Source: CAYNNQ01 sp051748085 (lineage in GTDB: Bacteria; Desulfobacterota; Desulfovibrionia; Desulfovibrionales; Desulfonatronovibrionaceae). Taken from it: a stretch of DNA of 64,000 nucleotides. Location of the stretch: NCBI GenBank assembly GCA_051748085.1, contig JBNJHA010000003.1, forward strand, positions 19,557-83,556, read 5' to 3'. Of the stretch, positions 18,802 through 27,968 are shown one piece after another (the first letter of the stretch is position 1; the number at the start of each line of letters is the position of its first letter). Position numbers and translations under genes: made by a program. Under the pieces are notes generated by a model. That model did no database searches, was not told the DNA's origin, and saw nothing but the letters and a program-made list of their open reading frames with translations.

Positions 18802-19751
18802 ACAAGCGGTTTGCTCCGGATAAATTGAAATTTTTATTCAAAGGTTCAGCCCCTGTAAATCTTCCTTACGCGATTCCAGCTAAGTATTGTTTTATCCTGC
18901 CCACGCGTTTTGGACTGATTTTCGCGGCCGTGCTTGTTGCCGTTCTGATAGCGGCCATTAATTATAATAATAATCTGGCCTTTGCCCTGGGTTTTATCCT
19001 CATATCCATGGGTCTGGTTTCTGCCGTCCACACGCATGCCCAACTAAAGAATCTTCAGTTGACTTCTGTTAAATCCGAGCCGGTTTTTGCCGGAGAGACG
19101 CTGGTGTATTCTCTTGTTCTTAGGCCCGCGGGACGAAACAGGTGTAAAGTTTGTATCCGGCCACGGGAAAGCACCAAAGGTGATAATCTGGATGTTGCCT
19201 TGAAAGCGGATGAGGAAAAAACGGTGCGGGTTATGTACCACGCGGCACACAGAGGATCGCTGATCATGCCCGAATTGATCTTCAGTTCGGACTATCCTTT
19301 CGGTATCTTCAGGACCTGGCATCGTGTCAGGCTGAATCAGCATACACTTATATACCCGGCTAAATATCAGCCGCGGCAAGATGTCCTTGCCTGTTTTGCA
19401 AAAGCCATGAGTGCCGGAGGGGTTGCCAACCGGGATGAATTTTCCGGATTGCGCGAATATGTGCCGGGAGACCGCAGGCAGGTAATTGCCTGGAAAGCTT
19501 CGGCCAAGGGTCTCGGGTTGCGCAGCAAGGAATTTTCCGGAGACAGCGGACAGATTCTGCAGTTTCTTTGGCCGGATTTACCGCCAGACGATCCGGAAAA
19601 CAAGATTAGCCTGCTTACTTCCCTGATTTTGGAGGCCGAATCACGCGGCAGCTTATATGAAATCGTCCTTCCGGATAAACAGCTTGGACCGGGACGGGGC
19701 ATGGATTTTATGTTTTATTGCCTGCGTGATCTTGCTTTTTATCCCTTTTGA
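18798..19751 (+). CDS. DUF58 protein with two N-terminal membrane helices
   Basis: The 317-residue protein has two hydrophobic segments (about 36-75), a beta-rich stretch, and the DUF58 signature around residues 210-235 (SGLREYVPGDRRQVIAWKASAK). DUF58 proteins have a vWA-like relationship and partner with MoxR ATPases; the biochemical role is not settled. It overlaps the MoxR gene by 4 nt. A short hairpin element related to one at 56.58 kb follows its stop directly. Confidence 0.88.
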   Translation: MNKRFAPDKLKFLFKGSAPVNLPYAIPAKYCFILPTRFGLIFAAVLVAVLIAAINYNNNLAFALGFILISMGLVSAVHTHAQLKNLQLTSVKSEPVFAGETLVYSLVLRPAGRNRCKVCIRPRESTKGDNLDVALKADEEKTVRVMYHAAHRGSLIMPELIFSSDYPFGIFRTWHRVRLNQHTLIYPAKYQPRQDVLACFAKAMSAGGVANRDEFSGLREYVPGDRRQVIAWKASAKGLGLRSKEFSGDSGQILQFLWPDLPPDDPENKISLLTSLILEAESRGSLYEIVLPDKQLGPGRGMDFMFYCLRDLAFYPF

Positions 19752-19752
19752 A

Positions 19753-19782
19753 GATGCGCCTGCAGAAAATAAGTTTTTGCAG
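19753..19782 (+). repeat. hairpin-forming repeat after DUF58 gene
   Basis: GATGCGCCTGCAG followed by AAGTTTTTGCAG begins 2 nt after the stop and closely resembles 56576-56604. It can form a CTGCA...TGCAG hairpin. It may be a weak terminator or a dispersed repeat. Confidence 0.45.
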
Positions 19783-19858
19783 CTGCGTCTTTGCAGCGGT
19801 GAGTATTTATAGGTTGCACGCGAAAAATTATTCTCTTCGCAGGAGAGCCTAATATAAT

Positions 19859-21796
19859 ATGTTTAAAAAGATCGACCATTGGACTTTCTGGCTGATCAGC
19901 GCATTTATCACCGCGGTTGTGCCTCATTTGGGACATCTTCCATGGTGGTCGATTGTCTATTTCGCGGGACCGCTGGTTGTTTTTGCGTTTGCGGGCAGCA
20001 AACGAATAAAAAGAAAGGGCAAATGGATTGTCCGGATTTTGTCCCTGGTTCTTTTCCTGCTTACAGTGGTTACTTTCAGGGGCACAATAGGCCGTGATGC
20101 CGGAACTGCATTGCTCGTGGGTCTGCTTGGCCTGAAATTGCTTGAACTTGGCAGTGAACGGGACAAAAAAGTATTTTGTCTCCTCAACTATTTTCTGATT
20201 CTGACCACGGTTCTTTATTTTCAATCCTTTCTGGCCGGATTGTATATGTTTTTGACGGCATTGATCAATACCGTTGCTTTAATCCGGGTGGTCCGCGGCC
20301 AGGGACATTGGTCGCATGATGTCAAGCGCGTGCTGTTAATACTGGCTCAGGCGCTTCCCCTGGCGATTATACTTTTTGTTTTTTTCCCGCGCATCCAAGG
20401 CAGTCTGTTTGGTTTGCAACGGGTTCCCAGCATAGGCATTTCCGGCATGAGCGATTTTTTAGCTCCGGGGGAAATAAGCAGTCTGGCGATGTCAAACAAG
20501 CCGGTTTTTCGTGTCAGGTTTTTGGAAAATACCCCTGAAACCGGCGATAGATATTGGCGCTGTATGGTTTTTGGGGACTATGACGGAATAGTTTGGAAAA
20601 GATACGCTGAATGTCCGGGCGAAGAAAAAATGGAAAGAAGTACGAGCAGGGTCGGTTGCCGGTTGAATCTGGAAAAACATAATGGCTATTGGCTCCCGGC
20701 CATGGGATTGCCTCTCGAATGGCCGCGCAATGTAGAATCGGATTGTTACGGACTTTTGAAATTCAAGCACAGGGTCAGACAAAGAAAGAATTTGTCTTTG
20801 GTCTTTGATCCGGATGCCACCCTGGTTGCCGAAAATTTGCGGCCTTATCGGGAGTTGCCCGAAGGGAATAATCCGCAGGCGTTTAAAATGGGCAGGAAGT
20901 GGAAGGATCTTCCGGCAAAACAGAAGATCGCAAACGCCCTTGAATTTTTTCGCGCAAATGATTTTACCTATACATTGCAGCCCGGGGTCATGCATGGAGA
21001 TTATATAGATAAATTCCTTTTCAATAAAAGGAAGGGGTTTTGCGAACATTATGCTTCTTCCTTTGCTTTTTTGATGCGTGCCGCAGGGATTCCGAGCCGG
21101 GTGGTTGCCGGATATCAGGGGGGAGAAATGAATCCGCTCGGCGGCTATGTTCTTGTTCGGGAGAAAGACGCACACGCGTGGACCGAGGTTTATCTGCAAG
21201 AAGAAGGCTGGAAGCGTTTTGATCCCGTGGCCCTGGTTTCCCCCACGCGCCTGGAGGAAGGCTTTGATGCTTTGGGAAATTCACAGGACAGAGGCCTGCC
21301 TGGAGGAAATGCGTTTGAAGAGGCATTTGGATGGCTGCACGGAGTGGCAATGGCCTGGGATGCCGCGAATAATGCCTGGAATACATGGGTTTTGGATTAT
21401 ACATATAAAAAACAGAATCAATTGCTGGATCGTTTCAAATTGGACAATTCATCGCTTCTTGGGATAGTAAAAATATTGGCGATATTATCTGGAGTTTTTG
21501 CGGCAACATTTTTTTTGTTCAAGATTGTCTGCAGGTTATTATGTTCTGGAGATAAAGATCCTGTCGCGGAACAATACGGGGTGTTTTGCTCCAAGATGGC
21601 CAGAGCGGGAATAAAACGGCCAGCATATATGGGGCCGCTTGATTTTTGCCGGTTTGTTCAGGGGAAAACAGACAATAGACAGGTTGTTGAGATTCTGAAT
21701 ATGTATATTCTGTTGCGCTATGCGGAAAATGACAGCGAGATATCCGCCCGGTTTAAAAGAGCGGTGAAGAATTTTGACCCTCGGGAAGTGGGATAA
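19859..21796 (+). CDS. TgpA-like membrane transglutaminase (DUF3488 plus transglutaminase domain)
   Basis: The 645-residue protein starts with about six membrane helices (residues 5-190) and a periplasmic region. A transglutaminase-like domain then carries the catalytic Cys in RKGFCEHYASSFAFLMRAAG, the His in KDAHAWTEVY and the Asp in WKRFDPVA. A further membrane helix (about 533-556) and a C-terminal DUF4129-like segment follow. The layout matches TgpA, a periplasmic transglutaminase-fold protein tied to MoxR/DUF58 loci. The gap of 107 nt after DUF58 suggests a partial operon break. AGGAG stands 12 nt before the ATG. Confidence 0.92.
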   Translation: MFKKIDHWTFWLISAFITAVVPHLGHLPWWSIVYFAGPLVVFAFAGSKRIKRKGKWIVRILSLVLFLLTVVTFRGTIGRDAGTALLVGLLGLKLLELGSERDKKVFCLLNYFLILTTVLYFQSFLAGLYMFLTALINTVALIRVVRGQGHWSHDVKRVLLILAQALPLAIILFVFFPRIQGSLFGLQRVPSIGISGMSDFLAPGEISSLAMSNKPVFRVRFLENTPETGDRYWRCMVFGDYDGIVWKRYAECPGEEKMERSTSRVGCRLNLEKHNGYWLPAMGLPLEWPRNVESDCYGLLKFKHRVRQRKNLSLVFDPDATLVAENLRPYRELPEGNNPQAFKMGRKWKDLPAKQKIANALEFFRANDFTYTLQPGVMHGDYIDKFLFNKRKGFCEHYASSFAFLMRAAGIPSRVVAGYQGGEMNPLGGYVLVREKDAHAWTEVYLQEEGWKRFDPVALVSPTRLEEGFDALGNSQDRGLPGGNAFEEAFGWLHGVAMAWDAANNAWNTWVLDYTYKKQNQLLDRFKLDNSSLLGIVKILAILSGVFAATFFLFKIVCRLLCSGDKDPVAEQYGVFCSKMARAGIKRPAYMGPLDFCRFVQGKTDNRQVVEILNMYILLRYAENDSEISARFKRAVKNFDPREVG

Positions 21797-22017
21797 AAAA
21801 CTCCGGGTGCGCATAGGAGCTGAAATCGGTTGCTTTGTGCTTGAAAATTACAATTTATGTACGCGGTTCAAAGAACTCACATTTTATGAACGGGCGTTGT
21901 CTGCTTTACGAGAACGATGAATACTTGCATTAAAATTAAGAAAACCATGCCTTGTCTCGAAGGATGCACTTGTTTTTATCCGTCTTCGGGCCGAGCTGAA
22001 AATGTTGGAAAATATCA

Positions 22018-22569
22018 ATGAAAATCAAGTTGTTGTTTATATTGTGTTTGATGCTTGGGTTGAGCATTTTGTCTGGTACTGCCTCCGGTTTTGAATTACG
22101 GGGGTTTGTCCTGGATAATACGAATGAAACGGCCGAGATCGGTTTTGGTCTTGATCTACCGGATGCAAGCATTGTCCGGTCCGCGCTGGACGATGGGGAT
22201 GAACTTGAGTTGGCCTGCCGGGCGGAATTGCATCGGATGCGCAGGTACATTTGGGACGAGCAGATCGGAAGCGGAGCTTATATTTGTAATATAAGCAAGG
22301 ACATGCTCAAAGGGAGGTATATTTTTACATTTCCTGACGAAAGGATTGTTTTGGACAAAATCGATAAAAAAAATATGCAGCAAATTTTCAACAGCTTCAG
22401 GATTCCGCTATGCTCTTGGGATAATATTCTTCCTGGGCAAAAATATTCGGTCTCCTTGAAAATTACTCTCAAAATAAATGATGTTCCGGGGTGGATTAAG
22501 AGTACTTTATTTTTTTGGTCATGGGATTTAATCGACCCGGTTTATTATGAGATGCAGTTTGATTATTGA
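22018..22569 (+). CDS. DUF4390 protein (secreted/periplasmic)
   Basis: The 183-residue protein begins with a signal peptide (KIKLLFILCLMLGLSILSG, cleavage after about residue 24). A beta-rich domain follows, with RLxxWDEQ-like and WSWDLIDPVYYEMQFDY at the end. This resembles DUF4390, a family commonly encoded directly before NtrY-type kinases, as it is here. Its role is unknown; sensing or supporting the kinase from the periplasm is inference. A strong palindrome separates it from ntrY. Confidence 0.8.
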   Translation: MKIKLLFILCLMLGLSILSGTASGFELRGFVLDNTNETAEIGFGLDLPDASIVRSALDDGDELELACRAELHRMRRYIWDEQIGSGAYICNISKDMLKGRYIFTFPDERIVLDKIDKKNMQQIFNSFRIPLCSWDNILPGQKYSVSLKITLKINDVPGWIKSTLFFWSWDLIDPVYYEMQFDY

Positions 22570-22615
22570 TTTAGTTTCCATTTGGAAAAGCAAAAACTTC
22601 CAAATGGAAACTAAA
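22570..22615. repeat. 18 bp perfect inverted repeat between DUF4390 gene and ntrY
   Basis: TTTAGTTTCCATTTGGAA (22570-22587) pairs perfectly with 22598-22615 across a 10 nt loop. The arms resemble the REP-like TTCGGAAAT family seen at 53.2, 54.1, 56.6, 61.0 and 63.9 kb. With no U-run it is a weak terminator candidate; it may attenuate transcription into ntrY. Confidence 0.75.
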
Positions 22616-22659
22616 ATCAGCATTTTTTATGCCAATGAGGCAGGCAGGGACAAATTGCT

Positions 22660-24861
22660 ATGAATGATTCCTCGATCCGCATTATGGATGCGGCGACCAG
22701 GGAAAGAAAAAAGCGACAACGGGAGCTGTTTCTCGCTTTTTTGGGTATAATCGCCATTGGCGCTTCCACCTGGATAGAACTTAAATATTTCGGAGTTAAT
22801 TCATATCTTTTTTTAGGGCTTTTCAATCTGAATATAATTCTGCTTCTTCTCGTCCTTTTTCTTGTCCTGCGTAATATATTTAAACTTCTGGTCGAGAGAA
22901 AGCGCAAGGTCCTGGGGTATCGGCTGCGTTCAAGGCTTGTGCTCATATTTATGTCTCTTTCAATTATTCCTACTCTTTTGATGTTCATTGTCGCCGTTCG
23001 TTTTGTCCAGACTTCCGTGGACTACTGGTTCAAGGCCCAGGTAGAGAGTTCCATGCAGCAGGCCCTGGAAGTCGGCCAAGCCTTTTACAATACTGCCAAG
23101 GAGGATCTGGAATACAAGTCTGACGCGATTCTGAAAACAATAAGGGAAGAGCGTTTTCTATGGGGCGGCCCGGGGATGAATAAATTCCTTGCAAAAAAAT
23201 GGAATGAATATGATTTGAGCCTGATTGGGGTTGTCAGTCCGGGGCTGAAGAAGCAGAACTGGCATGAATCGGAAGAGTGGGACAAGCACTGGTCACTCCT
23301 CGATGGAAAAATTCCCTGGAAGGAATTGAAGAAAAATCCGGAGTACTGGACGGGGCTTTGGCCCAGCCAGAAAGGGGATCTGGTGCTGGGGGTCAATCCA
23401 GTGGACAAAGGGGAAAGCGGTTTTTTAATATTGGGCTCCACCCTTGAACAGGATGTTTTGGCTAAACTGGACGGCATAGTCCGGGGCGTTGAGGAATACA
23501 AACAGTTAAAGACCCTTAAATACCCGTTAAAGGTTGCCTTGTATACAATTCTGGGGATTATGACCTTGCTCATAATTCTGGGGTCCATCTGGTTTGGCTT
23601 TAAAGTGGCCAAAGAAATTTCCGCGCCGGTTCAGGCCCTGGCCGCGGGTACGCAACGGATCGCCCGCGGAGATCTTGATGTCCGACTCGAAGATCAATCC
23701 GATGATGAACTGGGGCTTCTAGTCAGTTCCTTTAATGCCATGGCCGGGGATCTGCAGGAGATGCAGACCAGCCTTACCCAGGCCAATGAAGTGCTTGCCA
23801 GGCAGAACCGGGAATTGGAATCGCGGGGCGAATATATGCAGGCCGTGCTGGACAATATAACCGCGGGAGTAATTTCGCTTGATACTAAAGGCCGAATTTC
23901 CACAGTAAATAAGGCTGCCGAATATCTTTTGGGTGTCGAGGCGGATCGTATTATCGGTTGTTCCCCAACAGATTTGCTTCGAGTTGAATACGGTCAGATT
24001 ATCAAGGAAATGTACACTCAATTGACTGAGATCCCTGGAAGCCGCTGGCAAAAGCAACTGGATATGGAAATTGGCGGCAAGATGGTCAAATTGCTGGTCA
24101 ATGCTTTGGTCCTTCATCCGGAACATGGTGGAGACGGAGGTATTGTTGCGGTTTTTGAGGATGTGACTGAATTGGAAAAGATGCAAAGACTTGCCGCCTG
24201 GAGAGAAGTGGCCAGGCGAATTGCCCATGAAATCAAGAATCCCCTAACGCCGATAAAATTGTCTGCACAACGTCTGCAAAAAAAGTTTTCCTTCAAGGCC
24301 GATGATCCTGTTTTCGATCAATGCACGCAATTGATTGTCCGGCAGGTGGAGAATCTTCAAGAGATGGTTAGTGAGTTTTCGACTTTTGCCAAACTTCCGG
24401 AGCTTAAACCGCGTTTTGATTACCTGGCGCCCTTGCTGGAGGAGCTTGTTGAGGAGTTCAATCAGAGCCACAGCAACATAAAATGGAGCATTGAATTCAA
24501 CAACGCCATTCCCGGCTTTAACTTTGACCGTGAAGCGATAAAACGGGTGTTCATGAATCTTTTTTTGAACGCGGCGGAAGCGTTGAACGACAGTCCGGAG
24601 CCGGGAAATATCCATGTGCGTGTCTTTCATGACCGATCAGTTCAGAAGGTAACCATTGAGGTCATGGACAACGGACCCGGCCTGTCTGCGGACGAGCGTT
24701 CCCGAATATTTGAGCCGTATTATTCGCGTAAACGAATAGGGACCGGTTTAGGGCTGACAATCGTTAAATCAATCATTTCCGATCATCACGGATATGTCCG
24801 GGTAAAACCGAATGATCCGCGGGGAAGCATTTTTGTGGTCGAATTGCCCATGACGGGCTGA
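22660..24861 (+). CDS. ntrY: NtrY-like membrane sensor histidine kinase
   Basis: The 733-residue kinase has membrane helices near 23-40, 47-70 and 92-113, a periplasmic region (about 115-290), and another helix (about 292-313). HAMP (about 315-370) and PAS (about 390-500) domains follow. HisKA has RRIAHEIKNPLTPIKLSAQR (H523), and HATPase_c has NLFLNAAEALND and RIGTGLGLTIV. This order is that of NtrY, linked in other bacteria to nitrogen or redox control. The signal here is not known. It is paired with ntrX 10 nt downstream. Confidence 0.92.
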   Translation: MNDSSIRIMDAATRERKKRQRELFLAFLGIIAIGASTWIELKYFGVNSYLFLGLFNLNIILLLLVLFLVLRNIFKLLVERKRKVLGYRLRSRLVLIFMSLSIIPTLLMFIVAVRFVQTSVDYWFKAQVESSMQQALEVGQAFYNTAKEDLEYKSDAILKTIREERFLWGGPGMNKFLAKKWNEYDLSLIGVVSPGLKKQNWHESEEWDKHWSLLDGKIPWKELKKNPEYWTGLWPSQKGDLVLGVNPVDKGESGFLILGSTLEQDVLAKLDGIVRGVEEYKQLKTLKYPLKVALYTILGIMTLLIILGSIWFGFKVAKEISAPVQALAAGTQRIARGDLDVRLEDQSDDELGLLVSSFNAMAGDLQEMQTSLTQANEVLARQNRELESRGEYMQAVLDNITAGVISLDTKGRISTVNKAAEYLLGVEADRIIGCSPTDLLRVEYGQIIKEMYTQLTEIPGSRWQKQLDMEIGGKMVKLLVNALVLHPEHGGDGGIVAVFEDVTELEKMQRLAAWREVARRIAHEIKNPLTPIKLSAQRLQKKFSFKADDPVFDQCTQLIVRQVENLQEMVSEFSTFAKLPELKPRFDYLAPLLEELVEEFNQSHSNIKWSIEFNNAIPGFNFDREAIKRVFMNLFLNAAEALNDSPEPGNIHVRVFHDRSVQKVTIEVMDNGPGLSADERSRIFEPYYSRKRIGTGLGLTIVKSIISDHHGYVRVKPNDPRGSIFVVELPMTG

Positions 24862-24871
24862 GGAAATAGTT

Positions 24872-26242
24872 ATGGCAGAAAAATTATTAATTGTGGACGA
24901 TGAAGAGGATATCCGTCTCTCTTTGCGCGGTGTTCTTGAAGATGAAGGCTACACGATAGACGAGTCTCCGGACGGGGAAACAGCCCTGCAGAAAGTTGAG
25001 CGGGATACCGATGTGGTTTTTTTGGATATCTGGCTGCCCGGTATGGACGGATTGCAGGTTCTGGAAAAATTGAAGTCGGATTATCCGGACAGTGTGGTGA
25101 TTATGATCTCCGGGCACGGCAATATAGAAACCGCGGTGAAGGCGATCAAAAATGGTGCGTTTGATTTTATTGAAAAGCCTTTGTCCCTGGAAAAGGTGCT
25201 GGTTTCTGTTGGAAAAGCCTTGGAATTCAGAAAGATTAAGTTGGAAAACAGAACTTTGCGCAATCAAATCAAGCATAAAGGCGTAACGGATATATCCGGA
25301 AAATCCGAAGTCGTCCAAAATCTAAGACAGGTTATTTCCCGGGTCGCTTCTGTTAATTCCTGGGTGCTGATTACCGGCGAGAATGGAACAGGCAAGGAAA
25401 TCGTGGCCAGGGCAATACACGCCAACAGCAGACAGGCGGATAAGCCGATGATTGCGGTCAATTGCGCCGCCATTCCGGAAGAACTCATTGAATCGGAACT
25501 ATTCGGCCATGAAAAAGGGGCTTTTACCGGCGCCAATGATTCCAGGCAGGGAAAATTTGAAAAAGCTGACGGAGGGATACTGTTTCTGGATGAAATCGGT
25601 GACATGAGCATGAAGACTCAGGCCAAGATATTGCGCATTCTGCAGGAGCAGAAATTTGAACGTGTCGGCGGTGGAAAAACGATTCATGTGGACGTTCGGG
25701 TTGTGGCCGCGACCAACAAAGATTTGGAAAAGGAGATTCAGGCCGGGCGCTTCAGAAAGGACTTGTATTTCCGGCTGAATGTATTCCCCATTCATGTTCC
25801 GCCATTGCGGGAACGCCTGTCGGATATTCCGGTGTTGCTGCGAGAATTTGTGGACGGATTTTCAAAGGAACATAATTTTAAGCCGCTGACTTTTTCCAGG
25901 GAAGCCATAAACTGGCTGCAGGAGCAGTCTTGGCCGGGCAATGTACGGGAGCTCAAAAATTTTATTGAACGTTTATACATCTTATATCCGGGGCAGGAAA
26001 TAAGCAAGGCAATGCTCGCGCCCGGAGAGCCGGACAATGAATCGTTTGCAGACTATGATGATGGGCAGAATATTTATTTTGGTAACGATTTTAAACAGGC
26101 CCGGGCTGAATTCGAAGCCGCTTATCTGCGGGATAAATTGGAAGAATTCGGGGGCAATATTTCCCGCATGGCCTCAGAGATAGGTTTAGAGAGGAGTTCA
26201 CTGTATCGCAAACTCAAGGGATATGGGATAAAAACCGGCTGA
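24872..26242 (+). CDS. ntrX: NtrX-like sigma54 response regulator
   Basis: The 456-residue regulator has a receiver (D9-D10 and phospho-acceptor D52 in VVFLDIWLPGMDG), an AAA+ domain with GENGTGKE and the canonical GAFTGAND loop, and a C-terminal Fis helix-turn-helix (NISRMASEIGLERSSLYRKL). It is the cognate partner of the upstream NtrY. GAGGAAA precedes the ATG. The stop directly abuts the stop of the convergent pgeF gene, leaving no room for a separate terminator. Confidence 0.93.
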   Translation: MAEKLLIVDDEEDIRLSLRGVLEDEGYTIDESPDGETALQKVERDTDVVFLDIWLPGMDGLQVLEKLKSDYPDSVVIMISGHGNIETAVKAIKNGAFDFIEKPLSLEKVLVSVGKALEFRKIKLENRTLRNQIKHKGVTDISGKSEVVQNLRQVISRVASVNSWVLITGENGTGKEIVARAIHANSRQADKPMIAVNCAAIPEELIESELFGHEKGAFTGANDSRQGKFEKADGGILFLDEIGDMSMKTQAKILRILQEQKFERVGGGKTIHVDVRVVAATNKDLEKEIQAGRFRKDLYFRLNVFPIHVPPLRERLSDIPVLLREFVDGFSKEHNFKPLTFSREAINWLQEQSWPGNVRELKNFIERLYILYPGQEISKAMLAPGEPDNESFADYDDGQNIYFGNDFKQARAEFEAAYLRDKLEEFGGNISRMASEIGLERSSLYRKLKGYGIKTG

Positions 26243-26938
26243 TCATTGTTTGATCCAGATGATATTTTCCATGCGCCTGCGGTCTTTGTCCCGGCGATAG
26301 GAGAAGAAATGGCTGTTAAGGCACATTGTACAGAGATCCAGGCTGAAGATGTTTTTTGCCTGGACCCCGGCCTGCAGCAGCTGATCGTGCGTGAGGTGCC
26401 ACAGGTTCATACATCCGGTGGGAGCATGGAAATAGCCGCGCATGGATCGGGGCCAATGCTCGTCGAAATCGTGAAAATGCGAGCAGCCGGGGCCAAGGCT
26501 CGGTCCGCGCACAACCATGAGGTCCCCGGGATTTAAATCGTAAAACGCACAGAATTTTCGGATGCCGCTTTCCGGGAATCCGTCCCGGTTTCCTCTCCAT
26601 CCGCAATGCAGGGCCAGGATATACTTGCCGCTTTTATGCGCGGCCAAGATCGGCTGGCAGTCCGCAGTCCTTATAATCAGACCCTCCCCGGCATTGGAAG
26701 TGCCCAACCCGTCCCCTTCTTTCATCCTGTCTTCTTCTGTAGGCTCAAAAAAGACAAATGTTCCATGCACCTGGCTGAGTTCTCTGCGCACGGCGAAATT
26801 TGTGGACCGGGATATAGCTGGATTTTTCCGGTTTTTTGTGTCTTTTTCGCCGCCATGTTCATGAATCGCGGTTCCAAAAGCGCAACCCACGTTCGGCAGA
26901 CGGGGAAAAGAAAAAGGGATCATTTGGTTTGTGGGCAT
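26243..26938 (-). CDS. pgeF: YfiH/PgeF-family purine nucleoside phosphorylase (multicopper-oxidase-like fold)
   Basis: The 231-residue protein has the three conserved zinc-site regions of the family: LSQVHGT (His), RTADCQPIL (Cys) and ALHCGWRGN (His). It also has the RGPSLGPGCSHF motif. Members act on purine nucleosides and have been called laccase-domain or peptidoglycan-editing factors. It lies directly downstream of the cyclo-ligase gene (40 nt) on the same strand and converges with ntrX. Confidence 0.88.
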   Translation of the reverse strand: MPTNQMIPFSFPRLPNVGCAFGTAIHEHGGEKDTKNRKNPAISRSTNFAVRRELSQVHGTFVFFEPTEEDRMKEGDGLGTSNAGEGLIIRTADCQPILAAHKSGKYILALHCGWRGNRDGFPESGIRKFCAFYDLNPGDLMVVRGPSLGPGCSHFHDFDEHWPRSMRGYFHAPTGCMNLWHLTHDQLLQAGVQAKNIFSLDLCTMCLNSHFFSYRRDKDRRRMENIIWIKQ

Positions 26939-26978
26939 TTAAAAACGTCTCCTTGTTCAATAGAGCAGGTGTATTTGT

Positions 26979-27602
26979 TCACTGATTTTTTTGCCAGTTT
27001 AAGCTTTTGGCCGGCGATTTATTACCGTTTGATGCGTTGTGGATTTCCTTTTCCGTTACCACATAATTAACCGGCTGATCCCAGGGTTCGACCGGAAGTA
27101 CGGGGAGAAGCTGGAAATGATAGGCGGCGCCCACAAGCATGCTGAAGTGAGCGCGGGTCAGAAAGCGGTCATAATATCCGCCGCCGAACCCCAGGCGATA
27201 TCCCTGCCGGTCAAAGGCAACTCCAGGGAGAATAAAAACATTCACCCCGGAGCAGTCAAAAGCGGATTGGTCCTGGGTACATGGCTCCTGTATTCCGAAT
27301 TTGCCTTTTTGCAGGTCGTTTTTGTCCCGGACCGGGAAAAAGTCCATTTTTCCCGGTTCATTTTTCCGGCAACAGGGGAGAATCGGATGTGCTCCCAGAT
27401 GGAGCAGGTATCGAAAAAGGATTCGGGTATCCACCTCGTTTTGCATCGGCAGGTACATTCCGATAGATTCCCCGGGGCTGAACGCGGATAGCTTCAACAG
27501 GTTCCGGATTATTTTTCGGCTTTTTTCCCGTACTTCATTCCTGCTCATCCGTTGTCTGCGTTCTATCATTTTTTGGCGCAGAAGTTCTTTTTCCCGGGGC
27601 AA
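26979..27602 (-). CDS. ygfA: 5-formyltetrahydrofolate cyclo-ligase
   Basis: The ~207-residue enzyme turns 5-formyl-THF into methenyl-THF using ATP. It has the N-terminal basic helix (REKELLRQKMIERRQRM), IGMYLPMQNEVDT, the HPILPCCRK substrate region and the signature VFILPGVAFDRQGYRLGFGGGYYDRF. No ATG fits. A TTG at 27602 preceded 9 nt upstream by GGAGGA (27616-27611) is chosen over a TTG at 27635 without a good site. The strand and position next to a possible 6S RNA echo the ssrS-ygfA linkage of other proteobacteria. Confidence 0.88.
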   Translation of the reverse strand: MPREKELLRQKMIERRQRMSRNEVREKSRKIIRNLLKLSAFSPGESIGMYLPMQNEVDTRILFRYLLHLGAHPILPCCRKNEPGKMDFFPVRDKNDLQKGKFGIQEPCTQDQSAFDCSGVNVFILPGVAFDRQGYRLGFGGGYYDRFLTRAHFSMLVGAAYHFQLLPVLPVEPWDQPVNYVVTEKEIHNASNGNKSPAKSLNWQKNQ

Positions 27603-27610
27603 GGTGATTA

Positions 27611-27616
27611 TCCTCC
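27611..27616 (-). promoter_or_regulatory. ribosome binding site setting a TTG start of ygfA
   Basis: GGAGGA on the minus strand, 8-9 nt before TTG at 27602. It is the only strong Shine-Dalgarno in the 60 nt around the possible starts. Confidence 0.6.
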
Positions 27617-27657
27617 GCTTATTTTCGATCAACAAGTTCGCCCTGAAAGCGCGGCAT

Positions 27658-27820
27658 AAAATTAATCAGGAGAACAGGATGCAAAAAAATCATGTCCTTG
27701 AGTCGAAGAAGCAAATCTGACAAATCCAGTGCATTTTGAGAACACTCAAGGTTGCTTTTTCTGTTCCTGCCTCGGGAAACAATTTTGCAGGCACCTTTTG
27801 AATTCAAACCGGTTGGAAAA
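27658..27820 (-). ncRNA. ssrS: candidate 6S RNA upstream of the cyclo-ligase gene
   Basis: On the minus strand a long imperfect hairpin can form. An outer AAAATT/AATTTT pairing and a CAGGAACAG/CTGTTC(tc)CTG stem are followed by an unpaired bubble (9 nt against 18 nt). A perfect CCTTGAGT/ACTCAAGG stem with a ~40 nt apical region comes next. A long hairpin with a central bubble, lying just upstream of ygfA on the same strand, is the classical 6S RNA arrangement. Ends are estimated, no clear -10/-35 pair was found, and primary-sequence similarity was not tested. Confidence 0.42.
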
Positions 27821-27968
27821 TATTGTTTTTTGCCGATATAGCGGTTAGTCAACAAATATATAGATTAAGGGCAAAAGACAAAGATTTCAACCCGGCATCG
27901 ACAGGATGATCCGGGAGCTAGGTCCTGATCGGAAAAGACGGGTATATCCAGAATAAGGAAGTCGGGAA

